The notes beneath the pieces are model-generated. The model made no database searches and had not been told where the DNA came from. It saw nothing but the letters and a program-made list of their open reading frames with translations. Below, one piece after another: positions 29,618 to 38,625 of a stretch of 64,000 nucleotides of DNA. Source of the stretch: Lysinibacillus xylanilyticus (GTDB taxonomy: Bacteria; Bacillota; Bacilli; Bacillales_A; Planococcaceae). The stretch lies in NCBI RefSeq assembly GCF_001708185.1, contig NZ_MDDN01000001.1, forward strand, positions 868,001 to 932,000, given 5' to 3'. Numbering within the stretch: the first letter of the stretch is position 1; the number at the start of each line of letters is the position of its first letter. Position numbers and translations under genes: made by a program.

Positions 29618-30349
29618 TTAGGATGAGACAATATCTTTATTCTTCAAGCGGTGAATAGATATCGACACAAAAATAATTACAAAAGTTAAATTTACTATCC
29701 AAAATAAAATATTCTGTAAGTCAGTAAGCCGATCCTGATTTAAAACACTCATGCCAATTGTGAGTAGTGAAAACGGGAAAAACATACCTACATTAGCAGC
29801 ATACATACCCAAACCGATAATCACTGCACATAGACTAATGCCAATAGGTGTTGCAAAGCTTCGCATTCGCAACGATATTCCTAATTGCAGAGCACTAATG
29901 GAGAGAGTGGCAAACCAAGCACGGACCGTCCAGCCTATAGTCTCTACAGGAAAAGGACCTGGTAAGGAGAACAGGGTACCTGCTAACCAGTACAACCCTA
30001 GGAAAAATGTTTGTGTGAACATAACTAATATGCTAACGACAAACAATTTGGCAAGAAAAACACTTGCAACCGATACTGGAGCGGTCAAAATAATATTCCA
30101 ATTTCGGTTCAAATGCTCCAGCCTACATACATAGGAACAACAAATGGCAATTAAAATAGGTAGAAAAAACTCGCCGTAAAACAAGGAAACTTGGCTCCAT
30201 AAGCTATACCATCCATTTCCCAAGACGCCCTTGTTTAAATAATAATTTGTACATCCAAACAGCAGACTTATGATAGGAAGTACAGCTAGTACAAGACCGA
30301 TACGAGAATGTCGTAGCTTGAGCAATTCAGCAAAGATACTTTGTTTCAT
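29618..30349 (-). CDS. LanG/MutG-like ABC-2 permease of module 1
   Basis: 243 residues, six hydrophobic segments. It opens MKQSIFAELLKLRHSRIGLVLAVLP, followed by FLPILIAICCSYVCRLEHLNRNWNIILTAPV, the ExRNWK-type cytoplasmic motif common to lantibiotic-immunity permeases (ABC-2 type). AGGTGA is 7 bases before the ATG at 30349, preferred to the TTG one codon earlier. It starts 13 bases after its sister permease. The two would form the membrane part of a LanFEG-like complex expelling peptide from the membrane. Confidence 0.87.
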   Translation of the reverse strand: MKQSIFAELLKLRHSRIGLVLAVLPIISLLFGCTNYYLNKGVLGNGWYSLWSQVSLFYGEFFLPILIAICCSYVCRLEHLNRNWNIILTAPVSVASVFLAKLFVVSILVMFTQTFFLGLYWLAGTLFSLPGPFPVETIGWTVRAWFATLSISALQLGISLRMRSFATPIGISLCAVIIGLGMYAANVGMFFPFSLLTIGMSVLNQDRLTDLQNILFWIVNLTFVIIFVSISIHRLKNKDIVSS

Positions 30350-30361
30350 CAATTTCTCACC

Positions 30362-31114
30362 TCAGATTTCCTGCCGGGATACATGAATACTCCCGGCAAT
30401 ATAAAATAGAACAGTCATCGTTAGTACAATCAATACAAGACCGACCCCAACAGACTGTGCCATATAAAAACTCGCAGACTCAGCGAAATGAAAAGTTACC
30501 GGGCTGAGGTCCAAATAATACGACCATATAAAAATATATCTAACTGCAGCAGGGAAAAATCCTGCGGTCATACCGATGAAGCCCCCCAGCATGCCTAAGC
30601 ACAGCGCAAATGCTTGGTTTTTAATGGCTAAAGAAATCCATTGCTGAAGTGCCGTAACAGCAAGGGTCGTCATCAAGTTACCAACAATAAACTTGAATAA
30701 AAAATCGGTAGGAGGTGCTCCAGGAAAATCTTTTATCAGTCCGAATATAATCATCAGTACGGTCTGCGCAAGAATGCCAAACAGGAGCAAACTATTAGCG
30801 CAAATATACTTCGCCGCATAAAGAGAGCCGCGGCTCACGTTAGTAGCAATAAGCATTTTCCAGGTGGCGCCTTTATGCTCCATATCACAAATACGAGAAA
30901 CAACGATAGCCGAAATAATTGGCATAAAAAGCCCATTCATAGAAGATATATCAAAAAAGATAGATTCCCACACTGCGTAAACCGGATTTTTAGCAATAGA
31001 ATGGTTGATGGAATTACAAGCCCACAGCATCTCCACCCCAAGCATTAAGGTAATCATAATCCATATTTTTTTGCGGCGTATTTTGTAATATTCTAGTCCT
31101 AATGTTTTAATCAC
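30362..31114 (-). CDS. LanE-like ABC-2 permease of module 1
   Basis: 250 residues with six membrane segments. MIKTLGLEYYKIRRKKIWIMI opens, and FMPIISAIVVSRICDMEHKGATWKMLIATNVSR carries the MEHKGATWK motif of the family. The GTG start overlaps the ATPase stop by GTGA, and a GGGGGAGGAG site precedes it. Translational coupling with the ATPase is likely. It is the first of the two permeases. Confidence 0.87.
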   Translation of the reverse strand: MIKTLGLEYYKIRRKKIWIMITLMLGVEMLWACNSINHSIAKNPVYAVWESIFFDISSMNGLFMPIISAIVVSRICDMEHKGATWKMLIATNVSRGSLYAAKYICANSLLLFGILAQTVLMIIFGLIKDFPGAPPTDFLFKFIVGNLMTTLAVTALQQWISLAIKNQAFALCLGMLGGFIGMTAGFFPAAVRYIFIWSYYLDLSPVTFHFAESASFYMAQSVGVGLVLIVLTMTVLFYIAGSIHVSRQEI

Positions 31115-32028
31115 AAGCTCCTCCCCCTCCCTGTCAGCTCCAGGAAAATGTTCTCCAGGCTTTTCTTATGCTCTTCAATCCTAGTGACAGGAATGTTATG
31201 TTTAACAAGAAATCGGTTCATTTCTGCCACTTCTTTGTCCTGAAGATTATCGAACTCAAGACGGTTACCGCTTCTTGTTAGACTGTAGCCTTGCGTGTGA
31301 AGGAGCTGCTCCGCCTTAGTATTGTCTTCAGTTTTAAGAAGGATGGCGCTTTTGCCTTTTTCCCTTAAACTTTCTACACTCCCCTGAAACAGTAGATTCC
31401 CATCACTGATAATACCTACTGAAGTAGCAATCTGTTCAATTTCAGAGAGCAAGTGGCTAGAGAGCAATACCGTTATCCCATAGCTTTTAGGCAATGATTT
31501 AATGAGCTCCCGTATTTCACCGATACCAGCTGGGTCTAAACCGTTCGTCGGCTCATCAAGAATCAGTAGCTTTGGAAAGGCAAGCAAAGCCATTGCAATA
31601 CCCAATCGTTGCTTCATTCCTAGCGAATATTGCTCAGCTCTTTTGTCTTTCTGATTTTCTAGACGTACAATACGAAGTGCCTCATTCACATTTTTATCAG
31701 GTACATTTCGCAGCCGTTGCATGACCCTCATATTTTCGAGTCCTGTCAAATGCCCATAGTAAGAAGGTGATTCGATTAAGGATCCAGTACGTTGCAAAAT
31801 GGAAGACCGATGTTTGCTTAAACTGTCCCCAAATATATTGATTGTCCCTTTCGAAGGCTTGATAAGTCCGAGAAGCATTTTTAGTGTGGTTGTTTTTCCA
31901 GCACCATTCGGACCCAAAAACCCATAGATCTCTCCTTCCTGAACATGAAGATCAACTTTATTTACAGAATTAATAGATCCATACTTTTTGGTCAGGTTTT
32001 GTGTTTGCACAATAGCTGATGTTTTCAT
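31111..32028 (-). CDS. BcrA/LanF-like ABC ATPase of module 1
   Basis: 305 residues from the ATG at 32028, chosen for the GGAGATG site about 10 bases upstream (frame extends to 32046). Walker A GFLGPNGAGKTTT, Q-loop region, signature YSLGMKQRLG, Walker B LLILDEPTNGLDP and H-loop SSHLLSE are present. The C-terminal 80 residues are the extension of bacitracin/lantibiotic resistance ATPases and end with HKKSLENIFLELTGRG. It drives the two permeases encoded next. It is first in the unit, so the module is ordered transporter-YxeA-regulators, unlike modules 2 and 3, where regulators come first. The 32029-32367 gap holds only promoters if anything. Confidence 0.92.
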   Translation of the reverse strand: MKTSAIVQTQNLTKKYGSINSVNKVDLHVQEGEIYGFLGPNGAGKTTTLKMLLGLIKPSKGTINIFGDSLSKHRSSILQRTGSLIESPSYYGHLTGLENMRVMQRLRNVPDKNVNEALRIVRLENQKDKRAEQYSLGMKQRLGIAMALLAFPKLLILDEPTNGLDPAGIGEIRELIKSLPKSYGITVLLSSHLLSEIEQIATSVGIISDGNLLFQGSVESLREKGKSAILLKTEDNTKAEQLLHTQGYSLTRSGNRLEFDNLQDKEVAEMNRFLVKHNIPVTRIEEHKKSLENIFLELTGRGRSL

Positions 32029-32367
32029 AAGAAAAATCATCTCCATTCAAGTCTTTTTTCTCTACAGCTTAGACTTTAATGAATTCACCTTTCCCAAATC
32101 TAAAGCGAGCCTTACGACAGCCTTAAATTACTAGCCTGGAATTCGATCTAAAAGGGAAAACTATACATCACAAAATAAAAATAATTAAAGCCGGTTCGTC
32201 CTAGGCTAAACATGAGCTTTTTTACTTGCACGATCTCGGACTTCCCCTTTAGATTTGCGCATTTTTTCTTAAAAACCCAGTTTGACAAAAGTAACAACCT
32301 TTTGTTAACGTTAAGTTGTTACTTGTTAATTTCTAGGTATTTTTTAATCCTAAGAAAGGGAGATTTT

Positions 32368-33240
32368 ATGAGATTCAGTAATCTATTGAAGCTAGGATTA
32401 GCTTTAGGATTGAGTTTAATAGTAAGTGCTTGTGACTCAGATGGTGAAGGTACACAAAATAACAAAAAAAAAGAAGTGAACTTAGCCTATGTCGAATGGG
32501 ACACTGAAATTGCCTCTACGAACATAGTAGGACAAGTTCTAGAGGATTTAGGATATGATGTAACACTAACACCACTCGATAATGGAATTATGTGGGAAGC
32601 TCTTGCAAACGGAGAGGTCGATGGTATGGTGTCAGCTTGGCTACCACAAACACATGCCCCACAAGTTGAGAAGTACAAGGAGAAAATAGTCGATTTGGGT
32701 GAAAATCTAACAGGCGCAAAAATTGGCTTAGTTGTCCCTAGTTATATGGATGTAAACTCTATCGAAGATTTAACAAATGAAGCAAATAAGACGATAACAG
32801 GTATTGAACCAGGAGCAAATATGACGGCAACAACAGAAAATGCTTATAAGGAATACAGTAACCTAAAAGGCTGGAATGTACTTACCTCATCTGCAGGCGC
32901 GATGACAGCAGCTCTTAGTCAAGCAATTGAAAAAAAAGAAGAAATCATTGTTACAGGTTGGTCTCCTCACTGGAAATTCAATGCTTTCGATTTAAAATAT
33001 TTAGACGATCCTAAAGGTATATATGGAGCTGAAGAATATATTGGCACATTTGCACGTAAAGGATTGAAAGAAGATGATCCAGAAGCATATAGTGTTCTTG
33101 ATAACTTCCATTGGACTGCAGAAGATATAGAAAGTGTTATGTTTGACATTATGGAAGGCACTGATCCTAAAGAAGCAGCTAAAAAATGGATTAAAGAAAA
33201 TGAAGATAAAATTTCAGAGTGGACAAAGGATGTAAAATAA
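32368..33240 (+). CDS. Glycine betaine/choline-type substrate-binding lipoprotein (OpuAC-like), orphan
   Basis: Extracellular ligand-binding protein for osmoprotectants. From the ATG at 32368 (AAAGGGAG 7 bases upstream) it is 290 residues. The longer frame from 32212 has no site. Signal LGLALGLSLIVSAC with lipobox VSAC; the Cys is the lipid anchor. The mature part has YVEWDTEIASTNIVG, VSAWLPQTHAP and VTGWSPHWKF, whose Trp residues match the aromatic betaine box of OpuAC/ProX. The ATPase and permease genes normally adjacent are absent; a terminator follows. It could feed a transporter encoded elsewhere. Confidence 0.9.
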   Translation: MRFSNLLKLGLALGLSLIVSACDSDGEGTQNNKKKEVNLAYVEWDTEIASTNIVGQVLEDLGYDVTLTPLDNGIMWEALANGEVDGMVSAWLPQTHAPQVEKYKEKIVDLGENLTGAKIGLVVPSYMDVNSIEDLTNEANKTITGIEPGANMTATTENAYKEYSNLKGWNVLTSSAGAMTAALSQAIEKKEEIIVTGWSPHWKFNAFDLKYLDDPKGIYGAEEYIGTFARKGLKEDDPEAYSVLDNFHWTAEDIESVMFDIMEGTDPKEAAKKWIKENEDKISEWTKDVK

Positions 33241-33378
33241 CACGAATGATAAGTTTTATATACTCAGCTAGCAGTTTTACATACCGAGAAGCATTTCATA
33301 ATAATTGGTAAAAAATCTGTCTTTAGAGATCCTATCAAAAAACGTGAAAAACATAAGCTAAGCGGTTTTTACCTAAAT

Positions 33379-33418
33379 AGTCGATTCCTAGTACAATAAG
33401 GAATCGACTTTTATAATT
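33379..33418. terminator. Terminator between the OpuAC-like and CPBP genes
   Basis: AGTCGATTCCT pairs with AGGAATCGACT across 9 bases, followed by TTTATAATTTTTTT on the plus strand. It lies 140 bases after the lipoprotein stop and also suits the convergent CPBP gene poorly, so mainly plus strand. Confidence 0.85.
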
Positions 33419-33489
33419 TTTTTATGCGACAATCAGGCCCAACTGTTGAACAATGAATCAAATAATTTATGAAAGCGATATGGTTCAAA

Positions 33490-34338
33490 CTATGTACTTT
33501 TCCTTATAAAACGCTTCGCACCTAGTATAACGAGTGATACAATGATGCCCCCAATAATCATCATACCAATAGAGATTAAGACACCTAGCCCAGGTACTGA
33601 TTCATGGTAGATTATGATTGGCGGTACTCCATATTGATTTGGCGAGACGACAAACCTCATGATTTCTAAATATGCAAGGTGAAAACCTATTGTTGTCCAA
33701 AGACTACCCGTCCATAGACGGAGTAACTGCAAACATATTCCAAAGCATAGAATTAACATGATATAAAAGATATTTATAGATACTCCGGGAGTAAGGCCAA
33801 CAAGCGCTTGAATAAAGGCAACTGCAATAGTGACAGATACAAATAGTAAGGTTTGAAATAATACCGATAACCAAGCTGAGAATCTATGGCGTAATGCATC
33901 ATATAACATACCTCGCAATCCAAATTCCTCTGGCATAGCTTCATAAAAAATAGCAAATAAAATATTGATTAGTAGCGCACCAAACCACTGATCAGGGGTT
34001 TGCCAGTCTTCAATGACTATCCACCCTTGAAGACTGGCTATAATGAATCCCAATGAAGCCAGTGCAGTTGCCAAGAGAACCCCGGTAATAAAGTGATTTA
34101 GCCTTTTCCAAGAATACACCGGCACCTTAGGTTTAACTCCTGTCATCTGATAGACATGCTTATATAAGTACAAAATAATAGGAACAACTAGCCCGCTCAT
34201 CACAAGACCCTGAATAAAATATTGAGAATATCTTGATGAATCGAACAACTGTGCAGAAACTTCACCGGAAAGAGAAGCTAGGAACAAACTGGCGACTAAT
34301 GTTGACCATCCAGCGAGCATAAGACTTATCCATTTCAT
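33490..34338 (-). CDS. CPBP-family intramembrane protease
   Basis: 282 residues with about eight membrane segments. The first motif EAMPEEFGLRGMLYDAL contains the EExxxR catalytic pair, and a second histidine motif is in TTIGFHLAYLE, as in CAAX-protease/bacteriocin-processing enzymes (Abi family). Such proteins either process prenylated proteins or confer bacteriocin self-immunity. The ATG at 34338 has GGGAGGA about 9 bases upstream. It lies just downstream of a dead GntR regulator, which may once have controlled it. Confidence 0.88.
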   Translation of the reverse strand: MKWISLMLAGWSTLVASLFLASLSGEVSAQLFDSSRYSQYFIQGLVMSGLVVPIILYLYKHVYQMTGVKPKVPVYSWKRLNHFITGVLLATALASLGFIIASLQGWIVIEDWQTPDQWFGALLINILFAIFYEAMPEEFGLRGMLYDALRHRFSAWLSVLFQTLLFVSVTIAVAFIQALVGLTPGVSINIFYIMLILCFGICLQLLRLWTGSLWTTIGFHLAYLEIMRFVVSPNQYGVPPIIIYHESVPGLGVLISIGMMIIGGIIVSLVILGAKRFIRKST

Positions 34339-34401
34339 ATATTCATTTCCTCCCATAAGCTTTTTAATTGAATCTTTAAGTGTGTCTTTAAACTTTTGAC
34401 G

Positions 34402-34575
34402 TCATCGTACTGTTTTACGAACGATATCTCGCTAAAGAAAATGATACTCTTTTGTGAGTTTGCGTATAGAAGGAAGCAACTGACCTTCTTGTAATTCACC
34501 TATTTAGAGTAGCTTTCTAACTTGAGTAAAAATTGGATCTTTTATGCTATTGAAACAATAATTTGTATGTAAACA
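34402..34575 (-). pseudogene. GntR-family (YtrA-like) regulator remnant
   Basis: One reading frame gives FNSIKDPIFTQVRKLL, stop, IGELQEGQLLPSIRKLTKEY, HFL, stop, RDIVRKTVR. This lines up with the N-terminal winged helix of YtrA-type GntR proteins (PIYxQI...GELKEGDxLPSVRxLA). A GGGGAGGTG ribosome site survives upstream but no start codon follows it in frame. Two in-frame stops and truncation make it dead. It precedes the CPBP gene on the same strand. Confidence 0.75.
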
Positions 34576-34589
34576 CCTCCCCACCCAAT

Positions 34590-34614
34590 ATTGTATATAC
34601 TCTTTATATACAAT
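34590..34614. promoter_or_regulatory. GntR/YtrA-type operator
   Basis: Exact inverted repeat ATTGTATATA / TATATACAAT with 5 bases between, just upstream of the GntR remnant. YtrA-subfamily regulators bind such TATA-rich dyads at their own promoters. Another ATATACAA follows at 34615. Confidence 0.65.
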
Positions 34615-34655
34615 ATATACAAAAGGCATAAGTTTTGCAAGCTCAACTATTATTG

Positions 34656-34780
34656 AAATTTGCCACCTGCTTCCTTCTTATTTAGGTCACCGCGGACACC
34701 CATGTACTTGGCTACCATTACTTCTGTCTTCGTGGTTTGGGACTTGCACCCTATAGATTACGTCCACGCCGGGCGCACAC
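34656..34780 (-). mobile_element. Group II intron 5' fragment (domain I)
   Basis: On the minus strand the sequence starts GTGTGCGCCCGGCGTGGACG (GTGYG is the conserved group II 5' end) and continues with CTATAGGGTGCAAGTCCC, ACAGAAGTAATGGTAGCCAA, GGGTGTCCGCGGTGAC and GAAGGAAGCAGGTGGCAAA. These are the familiar domain I segments of bacterial group II introns. No reverse transcriptase or domain V/VI follows; it ends near 34656 next to the GntR operator. It begins right after the T tract of a terminator hairpin. Confidence 0.8.
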
Positions 34781-34820
34781 GAAAAAATCCATTCACTCAG
34801 TAATGAGTAAGTGGATCTTT
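34781..34820 (-). terminator. Terminator hairpin preceding the intron fragment
   Basis: ATCCACTTACTC pairs with GAGTGAATGGAT (two mismatches), followed on the minus strand by TTTTTTC and then the intron 5' end. No minus-strand gene is seen just upstream of it; 34820-35097 holds only the promoter region of module 2. Confidence 0.75.
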
Positions 34821-35097
34821 TCATGTTATTTTAAGACTTCCAGATGGAAATCCTCTTTTCAGAAGCGATTTTATGTGACCAAATATGTACTTTTGCTTTT
34901 TCCGCACCTTGCTGAATTTTTCTAAATTCAACCACAAATGAATCCATTATTAATGTTCGTACTTCTTTTCCATACAATACTTTCTTTGTATTTAATATTA
35001 CATTTCCATTCCCATTTATTGAAAAATACGTGCTTTTTTTGTATGTTCGATATAATATCAGTAGAAAATATTATTATTTTAGGAAAGAAGGGGCATT

Positions 35098-35820
35098 ATG
35101 AATTATTCCTTACTATTAGTAGATGATGAAAGAGGCTTATTAGATGTACTAGAGTTAGCACTAAGAAAAGATGGGTTTCAAAATATACATACAGCTACAA
35201 CTGGAATAGAAGCTCTAAATAAAATTAAAAAGCAATCTTTCGATCTTATTATTTTAGACATTATGCTACCCGATATAGACGGTTTAGAAGTATGTAGGCA
35301 AATGAGGACACAAATAAATACGCCTATTATATTTCTAACTGCTAAAGGAACTGACATGGATAAAATTTTGGGGTTAACTATTGGAGGCGATGATTACATA
35401 ACAAAACCTTTCAATTCTTTAGAGGTCATTGCACGTGTAAAAGCAAACTTAAGAAGGCAAGAATTCATAGCTAATGAACCAAAAAAGTTTGAAGAAAAAA
35501 GATTTCACCTAAACAATAACGTTCAAGTATTAGAAGAATCTGGTGAAATTTATGTTGATGAAAACCTTATTGAATGTCCTGCTAAAGAATTTGAGCTCCT
35601 AATTTTTTTATGTAAGCATCCTAATCGTATTTTTAGCGTTCGGCAATTATATCAAAAAGTTTGGGGAGATTTTTACCTTGGTGACGAGAAGACAGTGGCC
35701 ATTCATATTTCTAGATTGAGAAAAAAGATTGAAGCAGATCCTAGAAAGCCCTCTACCATAGTAAATGTGCGGGGATTAGGCTATAAGTTAATTTTAAAAG
35801 ACAAGGAGCAAAAAGATTGA
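35098..35820 (+). CDS. OmpR-family response regulator of module 2
   Basis: 240 residues. Receiver motifs: LLLVDDERGLL, phosphorylation Asp54 in LDIMLPDIDG, FLTAKGTDMDKILGLTIGGD, and DDYITKPF. The winged-helix domain spans about 140-235 with CPAKEFELLIFLCKHPNRIF, VAIHISRLRKKIE and NVRGLGYKL. GAAGGGG precedes the ATG. TTGA overlap with the kinase shows coupled translation. It is very close in sequence style to the regulator of module 3, pointing to duplication. Confidence 0.93.
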   Translation: MNYSLLLVDDERGLLDVLELALRKDGFQNIHTATTGIEALNKIKKQSFDLIILDIMLPDIDGLEVCRQMRTQINTPIIFLTAKGTDMDKILGLTIGGDDYITKPFNSLEVIARVKANLRRQEFIANEPKKFEEKRFHLNNNVQVLEESGEIYVDENLIECPAKEFELLIFLCKHPNRIFSVRQLYQKVWGDFYLGDEKTVAIHISRLRKKIEADPRKPSTIVNVRGLGYKLILKDKEQKD

Positions 35821-36911
35821 AAATATTTTTGCGTTTTATTTTTCACTTCATAAGTATCATTAGTTTATTAGCATTCTTTATGCTTTTTATCTATATTTTA
35901 TTAGCGCAACTAATAACTAACTTTATGATATCACCACATAATTTCCATATTTACGCTGCTATAATATTTGGTATTTCATTCGTCATTTTTGCAGGTTTGT
36001 ATAGTTGGTATGTAATTCAACCTATGATTTATTTAATTTCTTGGATTAAACATCTATCTCAAGGAAAGTTAGAAAAACCGTACAAAAAAACTTATTTGCC
36101 TTCCTTAAAAAAAGTCATACCCAAATGGCTGAGGAAGTCAACTCAATACTTTGAAGAGTTGGAAGATCATATGGAACAACTAACCTATACTTTAGAGCAG
36201 AACAAAAGGTTGCAAAAGCAATTAGATCAATCTAAAAGAGAATGGTTATCCGGTGTATCTCATGATTTAAAAACCCCCCTTTCTTATCTTAAAGCTTATT
36301 CTAGTTTATTATTATCATCTGATTACAAATGGTCAGAGGAAGAAAAGTCCAATTCATTAAAAATTATTTATGAAAAATCTCTCAATATAGAATCACTTAT
36401 TGAGGATATGAATCTTTTATTTCAATCTGAGAATGGGGATTTATTAGTTTCATTAAAGGATGTTAATATCATAGATTTTGTTGAAAATATTGTAATTGAT
36501 ATGGCCAACAGCCCCCTCGCAGAAGGTTATAATCTAAGCTTTGAAACAAACATTTTTTCCTTACATATGAAGATAGATAAAAAACTGATGAATAGAGCAT
36601 TATCTAACCTTATATTAAATGCAATAGTTCATAATCCTCCAGGTACAGATATATCAATTAGTATTTCTTACAATGAGGACATGAATATATATATAAAAGA
36701 TAATGGAATCGGAATGGATGAAGATACTTTAGAACATTTATTTGAAAAGTATTATAGAAATTCTAAATACAATCGTTCCCATAGCAGTGGTTTAGGCATG
36801 AGTATCGCTCAATCCTTCATAGTTTCTAATGGAGGTAAAATTAGTGTTAAAAGTAAAATCAACGAAGGAACAACAATCAAAATTAATTTGCAGGATACTA
36901 ATAATTATTAG
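35817..36911 (+). CDS. Histidine kinase of module 2, short intramembrane-sensing type
   Basis: 364 residues. Two helices at about 7-35 and 45-67 are separated by only about ten residues, so no real extracellular domain exists, as in BceS-like intramembrane-sensing kinases that listen to their transporter. The acceptor is His149 in SGVSHDLKTPLS; N box NLILNAIVHNPPG, G1 IKDNGIGMDE and G2 SGLGMSIAQSF follow. Start is TTG overlapping the regulator stop, with AAGGAG 8 bases before. Expected partner: the ABC genes that follow after 68 bases. Confidence 0.9.
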   Translation: MKIFLRFIFHFISIISLLAFFMLFIYILLAQLITNFMISPHNFHIYAAIIFGISFVIFAGLYSWYVIQPMIYLISWIKHLSQGKLEKPYKKTYLPSLKKVIPKWLRKSTQYFEELEDHMEQLTYTLEQNKRLQKQLDQSKREWLSGVSHDLKTPLSYLKAYSSLLLSSDYKWSEEEKSNSLKIIYEKSLNIESLIEDMNLLFQSENGDLLVSLKDVNIIDFVENIVIDMANSPLAEGYNLSFETNIFSLHMKIDKKLMNRALSNLILNAIVHNPPGTDISISISYNEDMNIYIKDNGIGMDEDTLEHLFEKYYRNSKYNRSHSSGLGMSIAQSFIVSNGGKISVKSKINEGTTIKINLQDTNNY

Positions 36912-36979
36912 TATCCTATTTATTTTGTGTTTACCTCCTGTTTACTTACGTTTAGTAGTATATACGCGAGGTGAAAGAT

Positions 36980-37894
36980 ATGGATGAATATATTATTAAA
37001 ACAAGAAACCTAACAAAAAAGCATGGAAATGTAACTTCAGTTAACAGCTTGAACTTAGAGGTACCTGAAAGAAGTATATACGGATTTCTAGGACCTAATG
37101 GAGCAGGTAAAACAACCACCATTAAAATGCTACTGGGTTTAATTAAACCTTCTAATGGCAATATAGAGATTTTTAATAGGGATTTATTAAAGAATAGATC
37201 TTCTATTTTATCTAAAGTTGGATCTCTAGTTGAATCTCCTTCATACTATGGACACTTAAGTGGATACAAAAACCTAGAAGTACTAGCTACTATGTTGGAC
37301 ATAAAAAAAAGCAGAATTGATGAAGTGCTGAGATTAGTGCGCTTAACAAAGGAAGCACATAAACCTGTCAAACATTACTCTCTAGGTATGAAACAGCGAT
37401 TAGGTATTGCCTCTGCATTAATTGGTGAACCAAAATTACTAATATTAGATGAACCAACTAACGGTCTAGATCCTTCAGGAATTCAGGAAATAAGAGAATT
37501 AATTATTGAAATGCCTAAGCAGTTTGGTATTACCGTGATGGTTTCTAGTCATTTATTAAGTGAAATTGATGCCATGGCTACACATGTTGGAATTATAAAT
37601 GAAGGGAAATTAGTCTTTCAGGATAAATTAGATGTTTTACAAAATAAAAATAAATCTCAACTTTATCTTGAAGTCGGTAACTCTAAATCGGCTTATTCAC
37701 AATTAAGAAATCAAGGTTGGGAAGTAGATCATAACTCTAATGGTCTGTTAGTAAATTCCATTTGCCGTGAAGATATCGCTAAAATTGTTGAATCTTTAGT
37801 ATTGGAGAAGAATCTCATTTATAAAGTTAATGAACACAAACGTTCATTAGAAGATATTTTTCTAAATTTAACTAAAAAGGGGCAAAGTTTATGA
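36980..37894 (+). CDS. BcrA/LanF-like ABC ATPase of module 2
   Basis: 304 residues from the ATG at 36980 (AGGTGA 5 bases upstream; the GTG at 36971 overlaps that site). Walker A GFLGPNGAGKTTT, signature YSLGMKQRLG, Walker B LLILDEPTNGLDP, H-loop SSHLLSE. The C-terminal extension ends HKRSLEDIFLNLTKKGQSL, the lantibiotic/bacitracin resistance type. Stop overlaps the next start by ATGA. Long stretches agree with the ATPases of modules 1 and 3 (for example VGSLVESPSYYGHL). Confidence 0.93.
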   Translation: MDEYIIKTRNLTKKHGNVTSVNSLNLEVPERSIYGFLGPNGAGKTTTIKMLLGLIKPSNGNIEIFNRDLLKNRSSILSKVGSLVESPSYYGHLSGYKNLEVLATMLDIKKSRIDEVLRLVRLTKEAHKPVKHYSLGMKQRLGIASALIGEPKLLILDEPTNGLDPSGIQEIRELIIEMPKQFGITVMVSSHLLSEIDAMATHVGIINEGKLVFQDKLDVLQNKNKSQLYLEVGNSKSAYSQLRNQGWEVDHNSNGLLVNSICREDIAKIVESLVLEKNLIYKVNEHKRSLEDIFLNLTKKGQSL

Positions 37895-38607
37895 TGCTTC
37901 GCCTTTTATTAGCAGATTGGCAAAAACTAAAAAAGATACCTGTATTAGGAACTATATTAATAGGAATTATAGGCTTATGTGGTGTAGTATCTGTTCAATC
38001 GTATTTTTGGAGCGATAAAGTAAGCGAATCAAAAGGCATTTTTATAATCGCTATTTTAAACTTATTCCTCCATTTTACTCTAATGGTTATAGCTACTCTT
38101 TTACCATCAATTATTGCAGGAAATGAACATGATTCTAATAATTGGAAAAAGATTTTCTCACTTCCAATATCTAAAATCCAAATATTTTTTAGTAAAGCCA
38201 TTTTAGTAATTTCTTTATTAGCGATTACAAGCCTCTTAATAGTATTGGGTTCTATTGTTATCTGGTCAACCTTTGTAGGCTTCGATCAAATAATTTGGAC
38301 TTTACTCTTGAAACAAATCGCTTTTTCATTTTTAGCTTCTCTACCTACTATTGCTATTCAATTATGGTTGTCACTAAGTATTAAAAATCAAGCCGTACCA
38401 ATTTTAATCGGGATCATTGGAGCAGTTTCAAGTTTATTCTTAGCACGTTCTTCTTCAACTATGATTAATTTTTTACCTTGGTCATATCCTCCTTTATCCA
38501 CTCCATTATTACCAAATTCTATAGATTGGGTTTGGAAAGGATTATTAGTAGGATTATTAATTTTTATTTTAGGAGCAGTAAAGTTTTCAAAACAAGAAAC
38601 TCATTAA
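37891..38607 (+). CDS. LanE-like ABC-2 permease of module 2
   Basis: 238 residues with six hydrophobic segments. It opens MMLRLLLADWQKLKKIPVLG and has LLPSIIAGNEHDSNNWKKIFSLPISK, the EHxxxNWK family motif at the first cytoplasmic loop. Translationally coupled to the ATPase. Ends SKQETH. One half of the membrane pore of the LanFEG-like exporter. Confidence 0.87.
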   Translation: MMLRLLLADWQKLKKIPVLGTILIGIIGLCGVVSVQSYFWSDKVSESKGIFIIAILNLFLHFTLMVIATLLPSIIAGNEHDSNNWKKIFSLPISKIQIFFSKAILVISLLAITSLLIVLGSIVIWSTFVGFDQIIWTLLLKQIAFSFLASLPTIAIQLWLSLSIKNQAVPILIGIIGAVSSLFLARSSSTMINFLPWSYPPLSTPLLPNSIDWVWKGLLVGLLIFILGAVKFSKQETH

Positions 38608-38625
38608 GAAAAAGGGAGTAAATAA

